A model generated the notes under the pieces. It worked only from the letters and a program-made list of their open reading frames with translations. It did no database searches and was not told the origin of the DNA. The position numbers and the translations under genes were made by a program. From Gavia stellata (lineage: Eukaryota > Chordata > Aves > Gaviiformes > Gaviidae), in contig NC_082617.1 in NCBI RefSeq assembly GCF_030936135.1, forward strand, positions 2,786,001 through 2,850,000: a DNA stretch of 64,000 bases, written 5' to 3'. Every line of letters starts with the position of its first letter. Within the stretch, counting starts at the first letter, position 1. Below, piece after piece: positions 1 to 18,673 of this stretch.

Positions 1-94
1 AATGCGGCCAAAAGAGGAAGTAGGTTTTACTGGAGTTGAGTTTATTTCTGCTTTTATTTTGAGCCCGTAAAAACTGAAGGTGTGACTCTGCCAG

Positions 95-6353
<6,259 letters not shown>

Positions 6354-6360
6354 AAAATGC

Positions 6361-6366
6361 TTTAAT
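6361..6366 (-). terminator. Putative TUBB4B poly(A) signal (ATTAAA)
   Basis: Minus-strand ATTAAA lies about 130 nt past the TUBB4B stop. It is the first canonical-type signal downstream. Cleavage 15-25 nt further on would fall within the coding part of the FAM166A last exon on the other strand. Confidence 0.55.
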
Positions 6367-6492
6367 GGTGCCTGTACAGCATTTGAAGTGACTTTGAGAC
6401 AGGAAGAGGAACACAACACAGACAGAGAAGTTTTGAATGAAAGAGTTCATACAGCTTTAAACAAAATTTACAGGTGTTCATCTGCATAGCTC

Positions 6493-8491
<1,999 letters not shown>

Positions 8492-8570
8492 GATGGCGGC
8501 GGCACAGCACACTCCCAGCCAACGCCACTCTTCCCCCAACCGACTCTGGCTTCGTGAGGCGACCGCCAAG

Positions 8571-8580
8571 CTTTATATAG
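8571..8580 (-). promoter_or_regulatory. TUBB4B TATA box
   Basis: The minus strand reads CTATATAAAG about 80 nt upstream of the TUBB4B ATG. This predicts a transcription start near 8545 and a 5' UTR of roughly 50-55 nt. Confidence 0.75.
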
Positions 8581-8705
8581 CAGCGGAATGCGCGCGCAGC
8601 CTTCTTTTCCCCTCCCAGGCGACCATCCATAGCAGGTACTGGCTACTCATAACGAGGCTCTACAAATGAGGAAATCTGGTTGGTTGCAACGCTGTCATTC
8701 AACTC

Positions 8706-8877
8706 ATTGGCTCCTATTTGCTCCGCCTGTCTGTCTGTTGATTTTACTGTTAGGCAACCGGGGCCCACGAATGCCCGCCCTCCTCGCTCAGGACACTCCC
8801 GATTGGCTTAATTGAATGATTGATGTCGAGCATGATTGGCTGTCGGCCTCCGGGATGAGCTAACGTCATTTGATTGG
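8706..8877 (-). promoter_or_regulatory. Cluster of four CCAAT boxes upstream of TUBB4B
   Basis: ATTGG (CCAAT on the minus strand) occurs at 8706, 8802, 8835 and 8873, within 300 bp upstream of the TATA box. Such spaced inverted CCAAT boxes are typical NF-Y sites in tubulin and cell-cycle promoters. A CRE-like ACGTCA lies near 8863-8868. Confidence 0.65.
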
Positions 8878-9285
8878 ATGAAAACAAAGTGTCCTAGTAA
8901 CCGTCGCAATGACTCCGCAGCAGGCTCTGGGCGGTGGCTCGCGCAGCCGCCTATTCCCGAAGCGGTGTGCGCACTTTGCGCAGCGTAGGCGGCAGCTCCT
9001 CCTTACTGCGGGAGAGGGGGTGGGAGGTTTCCGGGGAAACCTGGCCGGGCCGTTTCCCCCGCGGGTCCCGAGCAGCCCCCCTGCCTCCTGCCTCTCGCCT
9101 CCGCTCCTCCGGCAGGGCCTCCGTCGCCCGTCCCCGCTGCCACCCCCTTCCCCCGCCCTCCGTTGGCCCCGGGGCGCTGCAGCGGCGCCGTGGGGGCAGG
9201 GAGCCCATCTGCGCAGGCGCGGGCTGCGGCGCCTTTCTAGCACTTTCTGGCGCGCAGCCGCCTGAGGCAGCGGGGCCGGGCGGCC

Positions 9286-9300
9286 GTTGTTATGGCAACC
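9286..9300. promoter_or_regulatory. RFX X-box motif
   Basis: GTTGTTATGGCAACC matches the palindromic RFX X-box GTTGCCATGGCAAC at 12 of 14 positions. RFX factors drive ciliary genes, which fits a promoter region flanking TUBB4B. It could serve TUBB4B about 0.75 kb away or an unidentified divergent plus-strand transcript. Confidence 0.6.
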
Positions 9301-12300
9301 GCGCGCTGGGTGGCGGGAAGGGGCTAGGCCATGGCGCGGCCTGCGGCAGCAGCGAGCAGTGGGGCTGGCCTGTCCTCTGCTTCGGGCTGCGGGGAGCCTG
9401 CGTGGGCTCTGGGGGGCTGGCAGCCGGGGAGGGCCGCTTAGTGGCAGGCCGTTTGCGGGAAGGCCCTGGGCTGCGAGGGGAGCGTTTGCGTGAGGTGGTG
9501 TCTGCCTGGAAGCGAGCCTGTGTGAGGTGGCGTCCTCTCACAGGCCTCGCGGTGGGCGGCTGGCTCGCCGAGTCTTTCCTAGGGTGGGCAGAGCAGCACT
9601 ATACTACATGGCACCTCTGCCCTGGGCTGGGTGTGCGTGTTGCAGCCCTTTCATGAGGCAACCGAGCATCCCATGCTGGCTAAATGTCTCCCTCACTTAC
9701 CTTTTCTCTGCCTCTTACTCTGCTGTACTGTTCACTTTCTACCATCCAACTTTGTTAGCACATTCTTGCGTAGATAGTTCATCTGTTGGTCACAGCTTCT
9801 ACTGAGCATACTCTGATTGCTGTTTTAGCAGAGCCTTTTTATGATTGTATTCATTAGGATGCCACCAAGGTCTACAAGTCCTAGCATCTCTTCTTGTTTC
9901 ATACTGTAGCTAAAACTTGAAAGAGGCTTCTAATTGGGTTCTCCAAACCTAGCTAGCCTCAAACTGCTGCCTTGATGTGGGGGTGGACTGAGGCAAAAGC
10001 AGCAGGTGACCTCAATTCTTTCTACACAAACAGAGCACATCTGGCTGGTGCTCTGTGTCATTCAGGCATTCATATGAGGCAGAGGTACATTATAGCTTAT
10101 ATACACATGACCTATGCTTGGATAACAATAATCCAACTGTTTCTGTGACTGGGTCAGGGGAGGAGGTAGGCAGGAGAATAATAGCACTGTGAAGACTTTT
10201 GCTGGAGATCAAATAGCCTCTGGTAGTTGGCTTAATACAAGGGTTATAGTGATTGATACTTCTGGCATGTAAACAACATATTCCCCCAGAGATGCTGGAA
10301 TGAGCCCACGAGCACTCAGAGCAGCCCCAGAGCATCTGGAAGTGACCTGAGAGGATCCTGGGCAGCTCTAGGAGGCCCTGGGAGAGACCTTCATCAGCCC
10401 CAGAAGTGCCCAGACAGGACTAGGAAGACACACATATGGTTGGTTCATCCTCCACATTCGATGCCAGAATGCAGGAGGTTTATGCAGTTTACTTTGAGAC
10501 AGCTGAGTAATGCAAAGGCATTAGGGTCTAGATTTATCCCACGTAATTATAGACGATGATTTGAATAGCTAACTCGGCTGCGTTCACACCAGAGTTGGTG
10601 GAAGGGGATGGCTCGGCCCACTCCAGCTCTGAATAGCCCTCTGACGACACATTTCTGTTCTCTGTAAAGGTGTTTGAGGTGACCAAATCGAAAATCTCAG
10701 TATCATTTAAGTATCAAAGGCAGCCAGGATGAAGCCGAATCAGACTTGCTCAAGATTTCATACAAAGCTGTAATAATCAGTAAAGACAGCTTTTCCTCCA
10801 GGATGTGATGCCATCTCTTCAGAGCAACATAAAAAAGGAATATTGTCATCTTTCTGATTAAAAAGAGAGAATGTAGAATGTCTTGCCTATGTTCCGCTGT
10901 CCAGGAAAGTACCTTCAGCATAAATTCTCATCGAGACATACTCAGAACAGCATTAGCAAGCTTCTGCGCTCATGAAGCCGTAGAAAACTATCCCTAAAAT
11001 GGAGCAGGAGGAGCCACTGCAGGGCTAGTAGGAGGTTTGCTGGTACAAGTGCTGCTGTATTTAAAGCAGATACGGGGTTTTTTTCAGCCAGGGCCAGAAG
11101 CGAAGGACTGCGCATTAGTGACAAGGATCAATTTCCTCGCTTTGTTAGCCTTTGTAGCCAGTGCTTCTCGCAGCTTGTGCTTATGCTTCAGCCTGCGCTG
11201 CCTTTAATGTTTGGGAAGCTGTTCTGCAATGTGTAGAGTGAGAAATGGTTGCCACCCCCAGCGTTCCCAGGGGTAGCAAAAAAGTGGAAATACTCTGCTG
11301 AGTTAAGACTTCCAATATCTATCTCCAAAATGCTAGTGGGGTTGCTCTCAGCAGAGCAGGGGATAGTACCCTATGGGGTAGCTAAAACTTTGCTCCTGTG
11401 ATTGAGCGTCCAGAGGTTTCCCTGGGTGATTCAGCCACCTAAAGATCTATGGGTTAGGAGGCCTTTCAAATTATTCATGCAACATTTATTTTGCTAATTC
11501 TATCCCAGTCAGCCAGTACTTCTGTTCTTAGCTACATGCAGATCCACAGGAAATGACAATTCTATTTTAAATATTTTTGCATTTTTTTAAAATTAAAGTA
11601 AAATGTCAGTATTTCTAAGCTCTCTGTGAGGAGGAACACAGCCAAGCTGCCAGGAATCTCCATGGAGAGCTGCTGGAGCTGCCGACCATCTTAGCCCTGC
11701 GACTTCTAATGCTGTGGCAGCCCAGCAAGCTAATTAACACGTATACCAGAAGGTGAGCTGGCAAGTAACGAGGCAGGTTTCTGCCAGAACCTTGTCTCAC
11801 ACGAAGCATTCCTTCAAAGGCAAACCATCTGTACGGAACACTGCCAATTGGGCAAATTCTGGGAGAAAAAAATTGCCCATTCTGTGGTCCTGCCTGAGCA
11901 AAATGCTTAAGCGCGTTTTTAAATGTCGTTGGTTTAGTGGACAGCCTGCGCAGAGATGCTGCTGCAGATTCCCGGGGCAGGGGAGCGGGGCGCAGTTGGA
12001 AAGCAACTGGGATAGCAGAGAAGGGAACAGCTCGAGCAAGGTGGGGAGGAACGTGGCTCCCACATCATGCTTTCACTGAAGACATCTGTTTTATCTGGTA
12101 TTTGATTTCTTTGAAAGCTCTCCTCGAACCCTGCTGCAAGTGACAAGCAGGGAGGTTTCACCTCATTTAGGTGCTTCTAAATTTCCCATCTGTAAGTTTG
12201 CTGTATCAAATAATGGCTGTAACAGGGATACTAGAAAACATTAGGGACTGCTATTAGCAGGCCAAAGTCCCTGGGTATAATCCAAAGAAAGACATGGTGG

Positions 12301-13041
12301 TAAAGTTAGAACTAAGTTGTAAATTGCATTTCTGTTTTGTTGAACTAAATATTAGTTATTTTTTAACTTTTTATTTTAATTGTTTTGTGGTTTTTTTAAC
12401 TATCTGTACTGCTTTCAGCATGGGAATAGATTTTACTGTGAATACAATTGGTTTGAGCAGAGTGGGGAGATACTTTCTTTAACTTTTGAGTATCGCATTC
12501 CCCTTTTACAGGGTTCTTTGTGTGCTGTGGGGTATATGGAGACAATCCCTCCCCTTGGCAGGCAGGCAGACAGCGGCTATAATTCTTCTCTTGATACTTA
12601 ACCAGCAAGATAGCAGTCTGTGTCTCTGAAATAGCATCCTAGTCTAAACTGAGCCTAGTACCTGGGGCTGGGATGATGTTGGGGCTGGCAGGAGCCCAAA
12701 CAGAAATCGCAGAACTAATTCTGTTTATATAGGTAAAAATCTGAAGCCCTGAGTTCAAGAGAGGGACACTGCAGAACGAATGTGGGTGGAAGCCTGCTTC
12801 CAGAACTGAAAAGCTTTTGCTGTTGGGGTCGTTCCGGGGTTAGGGTAACACTGAAGTATGACGTGGGTATGTGCAGACCTTTTGTCATTCCAGTCTTTCT
12901 GATTGTTACTTCTAAGGATAAACAATACTTTGTTTTCTAGAAATTATTGCTCCTGAGAGATGGAAGTTATTGAAGGTGAGGGGCTGCTTCCAGAGACTGG
13001 TGAATGAGAGGTGCAGTTGTGGGATTCCTGTTTGAGAGGAA

Positions 13042-13420
13042 TAGGAGCAGCTGAATGGGATCAAGCCACAGGTCCATCCAGTATCTCGTCTCTAATGATC
13101 AGCAGCAGTTGCCAAAGAAGAACAGGGCAATACACGGATGTAGCAGGTGGTTCAGGCAATTCTTTAGCCACAAGCAAGAAACTTTTTGTTTAATAGCCCC
13201 AATGGATTATTTTGAATTTATCTAATCACCTTTTGCAGCCATGTAAACTTTTGGCATAAACAACATCCTGTCATGATGAGTCCCAGGGTTTAACCACAAG
13301 CTGTGTGGAAGAAGAGCTCCTTCCATTTGGTTTGATGATTTCCACTAAGCTCCTCAGTTCAGAAGGCAGCCGTGAGCCTGTCACTTCAAAGCTTGCACTC
13401 AAGAGAGCCTTAAACATTGT
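13042..13420 (+). repeat. Ancient amniote LINE relic (CR1/L3-like 3' region), highly diverged
   Basis: The segment resembles a widespread turtle/crocodile/bird repeat in both word order and spacing. The recognisable blocks are 'ggtccatccagtatc' near the start, 'cttttggcataaacaacatc' mid-way and 'gtgtggaagaagagctccttcc' near the end. No reading frame remains. The family assignment is from memory; a library comparison would be needed to name it. Confidence 0.45.
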
Positions 13421-15266
13421 CGGTGATCACAATGAAATGGAAGGTAATGCTAAACGAGCTTTTACTTGACCTAAGGTTCAGCATTAACTGGCAGTTTACA
13501 TCTCCCTCATGTTTAAAACCAGTGAACTTCGAACACTGTTCCTGTAAAGTTTCCCTCATTCAGTTCCACAGCTCCACTGCTGTACATTGTCCAGCGATAG
13601 GCCCTATAGCTATCGCCTTCTTTCACTCAGGAGATCTGCTTCTCTGGAGAATTTCCACCAAGAAGTGGTGACTAATTCGATCATGAGGTGTGCATATGGT
13701 GACACCCCCTGCTGTGAACAAAAATAAGCTTTCCTTCACACAAAAGTTGATTTTATCATTTCTCTGTCTCACTCAACCTCCTCGTCTTAATTTCCCATGC
13801 AGCCCTCTTCCTATTAGGGATTATTCTTTCTCCTTGTTTCCAAAAAAGCCTTCATCCATATTCTGTGCTAGTGCCCGTCTCCCTGCGTAGAGGCCTTCTT
13901 CCACTAATGCCACGGCTTCTTAAATCACTGATTAGAGCTGCTTTCACATCCCACACATAGAGAGCTTCCATACTGCAGTGTGACTTTCATCTGTGTCCAC
14001 ATCAGGAGTCTCCTTGACAAGTTTCCAGACAAGCCTGCTTGCTAATTTATTGGATTTGTCGTGGGACCAGCTACTAGCCGTTGGAGATTTCCTAAGGCTT
14101 AAGGCGCTGTCCTGCCAGCCTCCCTCTTGTGACTAATCCCTGTCATTGCACACTCAGGGGAGCAACAGCGCACGTTCTGTGTTTATCTGACTTGAACAGG
14201 GGATCTGAAAGCACCCCACTGCCAGAAGGCTCTGAATGTCTCATATGGAGGGTATGGTGGAAACCAGGTCACCGGCACCTCTTCTGCCTGGTCTCCACTG
14301 TGTAAGAGTACACAGTGATGTCTGCACTTGCAAAACATCGAAACACTTTGACTTGCCTGGGTTTGATGGCATTGTGAAAAGACTTTTATATGAAGAGAGC
14401 TGTGGTAAAAATTGGGGTTTTACTGATCCCAGTATTCATTTGGGCTTGTCCTTCTGATAGCATTTCCATCTACTTCAGTGTGTTCTGAATTAGCTCTTGA
14501 AGTAGGAGTGACTAGCATATAAACATCATATGGCTTCCTACTTCTCTGGAAAATATTCAGATACATGATCATAGGCATGGTGTAAGAACAAAATAAAAAC
14601 ATACTAATTGGTCTCTAAGTCCAGCCATCCTAAAAGGCATTCCTCTAATGTTCTGCTGGATTTGCTCCACCAGTGGCTGTGGATTTTAAGTTATTTCATT
14701 ATAGTTTATTGTAACAGCCCCAAACAACTGAAATGACTGCAAGTACTGCAGTGCCTGGTGCTGTACATTGTTTCTACACTTGCTGTTCCAGAGGTCTTCC
14801 CTTAACCAGCGAACTGGGTATCTCCACAGGCAGGACAGTATCTCAAGGAGAGGAGGAGTTACAATCGCTGCATTACCAATGGGGAGCTGCTCAGCCATCA
14901 CAAAAAGTTTTGCAAAGTCCTTGAAGCACACATGACCTTCTCACGACTTGCCAAGTGCAAGGAAATCTGTGACAGCACCCGATAGAGAGTCCAGCTCTGT
15001 GAAATCCCAGTGAACTAATTCATCCATAAGCGTCCTGTGAAATACCTGTATCTGAAAAAGCAGCAGTTCTCTACAGCCCTGCCTCAGGTACAGCCAGGTA
15101 CCGAAAGGGAGGTTGGGACTCAGCTTAGGTCTCTCTCTTACAACCGCAGGGAGCTTGGGTGCATCAGAACGGGAAGAAGGAAACAACTGTCGTCCTGTCG
15201 TGGTGAACTTTGTACTGCAGAATGGGACTGTAGGCAATAAACCGTTATTTCTCTCAATTTTTGCAG

Positions 15267-15327
15267 GAATTCATTGGTACAACCCAGATGGGATGTACTG
15301 GTTGGGAATCATGATGCTTTGGAAATG
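15267..15327 (+). ncRNA. Candidate 61-nt exon of an uncharacterised transcript
   Basis: A good acceptor (pyrimidine-rich tract ending TTGCAG at 15266) and a donor (ATG|GTATGT at 15328) bound 61 nt. Two frames are open through it, but neither resembles a known protein. A poly(A) signal at 15434-15439 means the exon could alternatively be terminal, running to about 15460. It is most likely part of a non-coding or lineage-specific plus-strand transcript, if real at all. Confidence 0.25.
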
Positions 15328-15433
15328 GTATGTACTGGAAGAAAGACAGGAGCCAATATACTCCTGCTGAAATGAAATTTAGGCCACTCTAGCCAGCTGC
15401 AGGTCAGCTAACCTATTGTGTTTCTGGTGCTAA

Positions 15434-15439
15434 AATAAA
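15434..15439 (+). terminator. Plus-strand AATAAA poly(A) signal
   Basis: AATAAA lies about 165 nt after the acceptor at 15266, a spacing typical of a short terminal exon. No independent support is visible. Confidence 0.3.
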
Positions 15440-16880
15440 GAAAGTACATTTTGGTGTCAATTTTTATATCTAATGCTTTTGATTTCCTTCTTACTGATAC
15501 TTGCTGACAGCAGCAGAACTGCAATTACATGTGAGCAGACATTATCTGCCAGCAGAGCTCTGTCATGGTTCAGCCCGAGTGAGAAGCAAGGGAGCTATGC
15601 ATAAACATAAAGAATTTATGGACAGGTAGAAAATCCTCATATTAATCATTTCCACAATTGCATTGTAACCAAAGGGCTGCAAGTGTCTTCGTTTCAAAGT
15701 GAGTGAGTTAATCTAGAATCTCCTTTTAAGTAGATTTCTGCTGTCCAGGTAATCTGGGGGTTAATTCTGCAAATTTATGTAGTGCTGACATGAAGGAGCT
15801 GCTTCTATAGAGAGCTGAGAGAAAGGAATATGTTACTTTTATTAGTTTCCATTCTTCTCAGAGGTTCCCAATTTTGTTATTTTTTGCCTTTTTTATGACT
15901 AAAAACACACTTCAGGGCTTTTAAAATACCAATCTAGCTCATCATCTAGTAAATACATCTATAAGTGGGGGTGTTTTTTCTGCCAGACAGAAAGAGAAAG
16001 ACGCGCACTGTCAATGCTGCCCGTTCCAAGCCCAGCTCGCCTGGTCACCCTAGCTGCTGGGGGCTGCAGCTGGGGATGGGCAGCACAGTTGTATGAGAAC
16101 AAATACGCCTGCCCCTGCCTTTCCCCGCGACCCGCCTGCAGGAGAAGATGGCAGTGGCAGTCTTTGGAAGGAGTGATGGGAAAGGAGGGAGCGGAGGAGC
16201 TGCCTGCAGTGTGTGGACTGCTGGGGAAAGAACTTCAGCCATCGAAATGTCTCACTGTGCCTTTGATGAGAATGGCAGCTTTTCGCTCAAGAGTTTAGGA
16301 TCTGCTTTAAATCAAGTGGTTGTGGGTTGCCTTCCCATAGCAGAGGGGTGGCTTGATGTTAAACGGTGGTTCAAGTGTCATGGATTTAATGGGGCAAGTT
16401 AGGGCATCTGTACGTGCCATCACTCACTACAGCTCAGTGGCATGTGTGAGGCAAAAGTAAAGTGTCAGGAGGACGTGCTGAGCTTCTTGCCCAATTGCTC
16501 ACTTATCTGCATGGAAGCCCCAAAGCTTCTAAACAAGAGCTTGGGGAAGTTGCAGCCAACGGCCTTTTCTCTTGGACCTTGTGATCTAGTATTCAAAACC
16601 AAGGAGGTGTAATGACTGAGCAGGCCAGAACACCTGGAGTCCTGGGGCTCCTGGCATCTCACTGGCTTATTTCCATTTCTGACAGCGGTAGGATTCTTCT
16701 TGGGCAGTTTGCAAATCTCATCCAGGAATCCTACAGATCTTCTATGTGCTGACAGGTCACAGTGCCAGAGCTCTGTTTAATGATTGCATTTCCAGATGCA
16801 GGAGGAATGAAGTCTCAGGAATTTCCCCGATATCGCTGGCTCCCTGATAACCTCTTTTTTTTTTTTTTTTTCCTATGCAG

Positions 16881-17160
16881 GCTTGCCTGAATCCCTCCTA
16901 CCTTCTTCAGATGGTTTGAGCAAAGAACACATCAAAGATGTAGACACGTCTCTCATCAACTAAATACCAGCAGCCAGGTTATCTGAAGTAATTTTCTGCT
17001 TGCCTGCCACTGGGAAGAAAGTGCCTTCAGGGGTTCTCATTGTGTACCCCGAAAGTACAGAGCATAATAGCTCTTGAGCAAACAGAGGCAAAATCAGCAT
17101 CCCCCATCCTCCTCGCTGAAACACTCTGTATTCACAATAAAACCCCCGCTTTGATCTCTT
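16881..17160 (+). other. Candidate terminal exon of an unrecognised plus-strand gene
   Basis: A T17 polypyrimidine tract and TATGCAG acceptor (AG at 16879-16880) open a frame of about 27 codons (GLPESLLPSSDG...DVDTSLIN) ending in TAA at 16961-16963. AATAAA follows at 17136-17141. Acceptor, open hydrophilic frame, stop and poly(A) signal together are the normal structure of a last coding exon. The frame needs an upstream exon ending in phase 1, which was not found. The product is not recognised. By position it could be a highly diverged counterpart of STPG3, but nothing in the residues shows that. Confidence 0.35.
17136..17141 (+). terminator. Poly(A) signal AATAAA of the plus-strand candidate gene
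   Basis: AATAAA about 175 nt after the candidate stop at 16963. It lies 54 nt from a minus-strand AATAAA, so two convergent transcripts would end almost back to back. Confidence 0.45.
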
Positions 17161-17194
17161 GCCAAGAATAACACAGACAGTCTATTAAAACACC

Positions 17195-17200
17195 TTTATT
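17195..17200 (-). terminator. Putative poly(A) signal of the ENTPD2-like gene
   Basis: Minus-strand AATAAA is the first such hexamer noticed downstream of the ENTPD2-like stop at 18674, giving a 3' UTR of about 1.5 kb. The flanking sequence is AT-rich. Confidence 0.5.
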
Positions 17201-18673
17201 AACATGATATAATTAAAAATATCTAATGTGCAACTCAAAGAAATTAATATGAAGCTTGTTTAAATCTGTTTCCACACCCCTCCAAACTTGACTGACAGGT
17301 TCCAAACCTTCATTAATTGGTCTGAAAGTTGATGAATACCCCAATATTACGGGGGAGAGGGGTGTCCTATATATGAGTTGGGAGCACAAGGGATTAATAA
17401 TCAGATTTGAAAGGATTTGGGTGCCATGGTAGCTTTAAAAATCCTGCAAGGCACATCACTGCATCTGTGAGCATTTAAATTTCTGTTTAAAGTGGTCTGA
17501 AATGAGTTGGAGACACTCCTCCCTTAGGCTTTTAACAGCCTGTGTGTTTAAGCCTCTGAAGTGAACTCTAAATGCTTTAGTCAAAGGACAGCATTAGTCT
17601 GAATCCATCCCTTTTCTTCACAGGGAATTTGTACAGCACCTCACCTTTTAGACGAGCAGAACAGACCAGACCAGAGGAGCTCGAACGACTGCCAAGTCCA
17701 GGAGGAATCCTGAGTATTGGATTATGAAGTAACTCTGGTCACAGTCTAATATGAAAGTCATTGGACTGACAATCAGGAAAGCTTCTGTTCCTGGGTCTGC
17801 TCTATTGTCCTGTCTAATGGACAATATTAAATGAGATACTCCATTTTCAGAGTCAGTGAGACAAGCAGTTCAGTGCAAATGAATGAACTGGTGAACTTCA
17901 GCACAGCGTGCACCTGATTTTAGTAGATGTGAAATGAAATGTGTTAATTTAGGTCCTGGTTAAAGAGTTTAAATTGGCAATTTTAACCCTGTGTTGCCAT
18001 GACTCAGCTGCGAGACAGGAACTCAGCTGCGTGTCTGTGCCCTTTGTTTTGCCTTTGATGCTCTGCACATTTTGTAGAGACCAAGACCAAAAACTGTTGC
18101 TTTTGAAAGATTCTTGGTCAGCAGGAGCATTCGCTGGATGGGATGCATGGATACCATCGCTGAGGTGGAAGAACAGACAGGTCAGTAGTAGAAGGCAGAA
18201 AATACTTGCTTTCTTCCCCAGAACATGGAAGCAAGTTGGCTGTTATATTATGATTAATTTTTAATCCTTCCAGAAGGGGACAGAGCACCTTTTTCAGACA
18301 CCACCTCTCCTGATTAGGCAGGATTATTCAATATTAACTTTACAATAGCTCAGGGCCTGCCTGCTCAGAGGCATCGTTTCATTAGGTTGGCACTAGTAAA
18401 CTCAGCTGCAGCCCAAGCAAGATCTGTGCAGGCTGCTCTCATTTGGAGAACGAATAGCTTGCTATCCACCGGGAATCACAGGCTTCCTGTAGAGCAGGAT
18501 CAGTTTTCTCAAAGTACAGTAGTGCAAGTGCTAGAAAGTTGAAATAAGTCACTGAGGCTCTGGGAGTCCTGCAGGAAAATCACTTGCATCCTTCAGTGAC
18601 TTACACCTGTGTGATTTCTGTATGTACCCTGTTAGCTGCCTTCTGCCAAGAGTATCGAGTTGCAGGATAACTG

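Larger units (their letters stand above)
9451..16880. other. Region without a recognised gene
   Basis: No conserved coding exon was recognised here. The stretch holds an ancient LINE relic (13042-13420) and one plausible small plus-strand exon followed by a poly(A) signal (15267-15439). A strong acceptor polypyrimidine run (T17, 16855-16871) precedes the candidate terminal exon at 16881. Isolated splice-like sites occur, for example an AG before 12942 and a GT near 12976, but no frame links them convincingly. Confidence 0.5.

Noticed and set aside
8934-9656. Long open frame (240 codons) on the plus strand upstream of TUBB4B
   Set aside because: It is Gly/Arg/Ala-rich, lies in a CpG island where stops are rare, shows no domain, and overlapping frames on both strands are also open. 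Treated as a composition artefact.
12942-12976. 35-nt exon-like segment (frame IIAPERWKLLK) with AG and GT borders
   Set aside because: Too short, and no compatible upstream or downstream exon was found. A chance splice-site pair is as likely.
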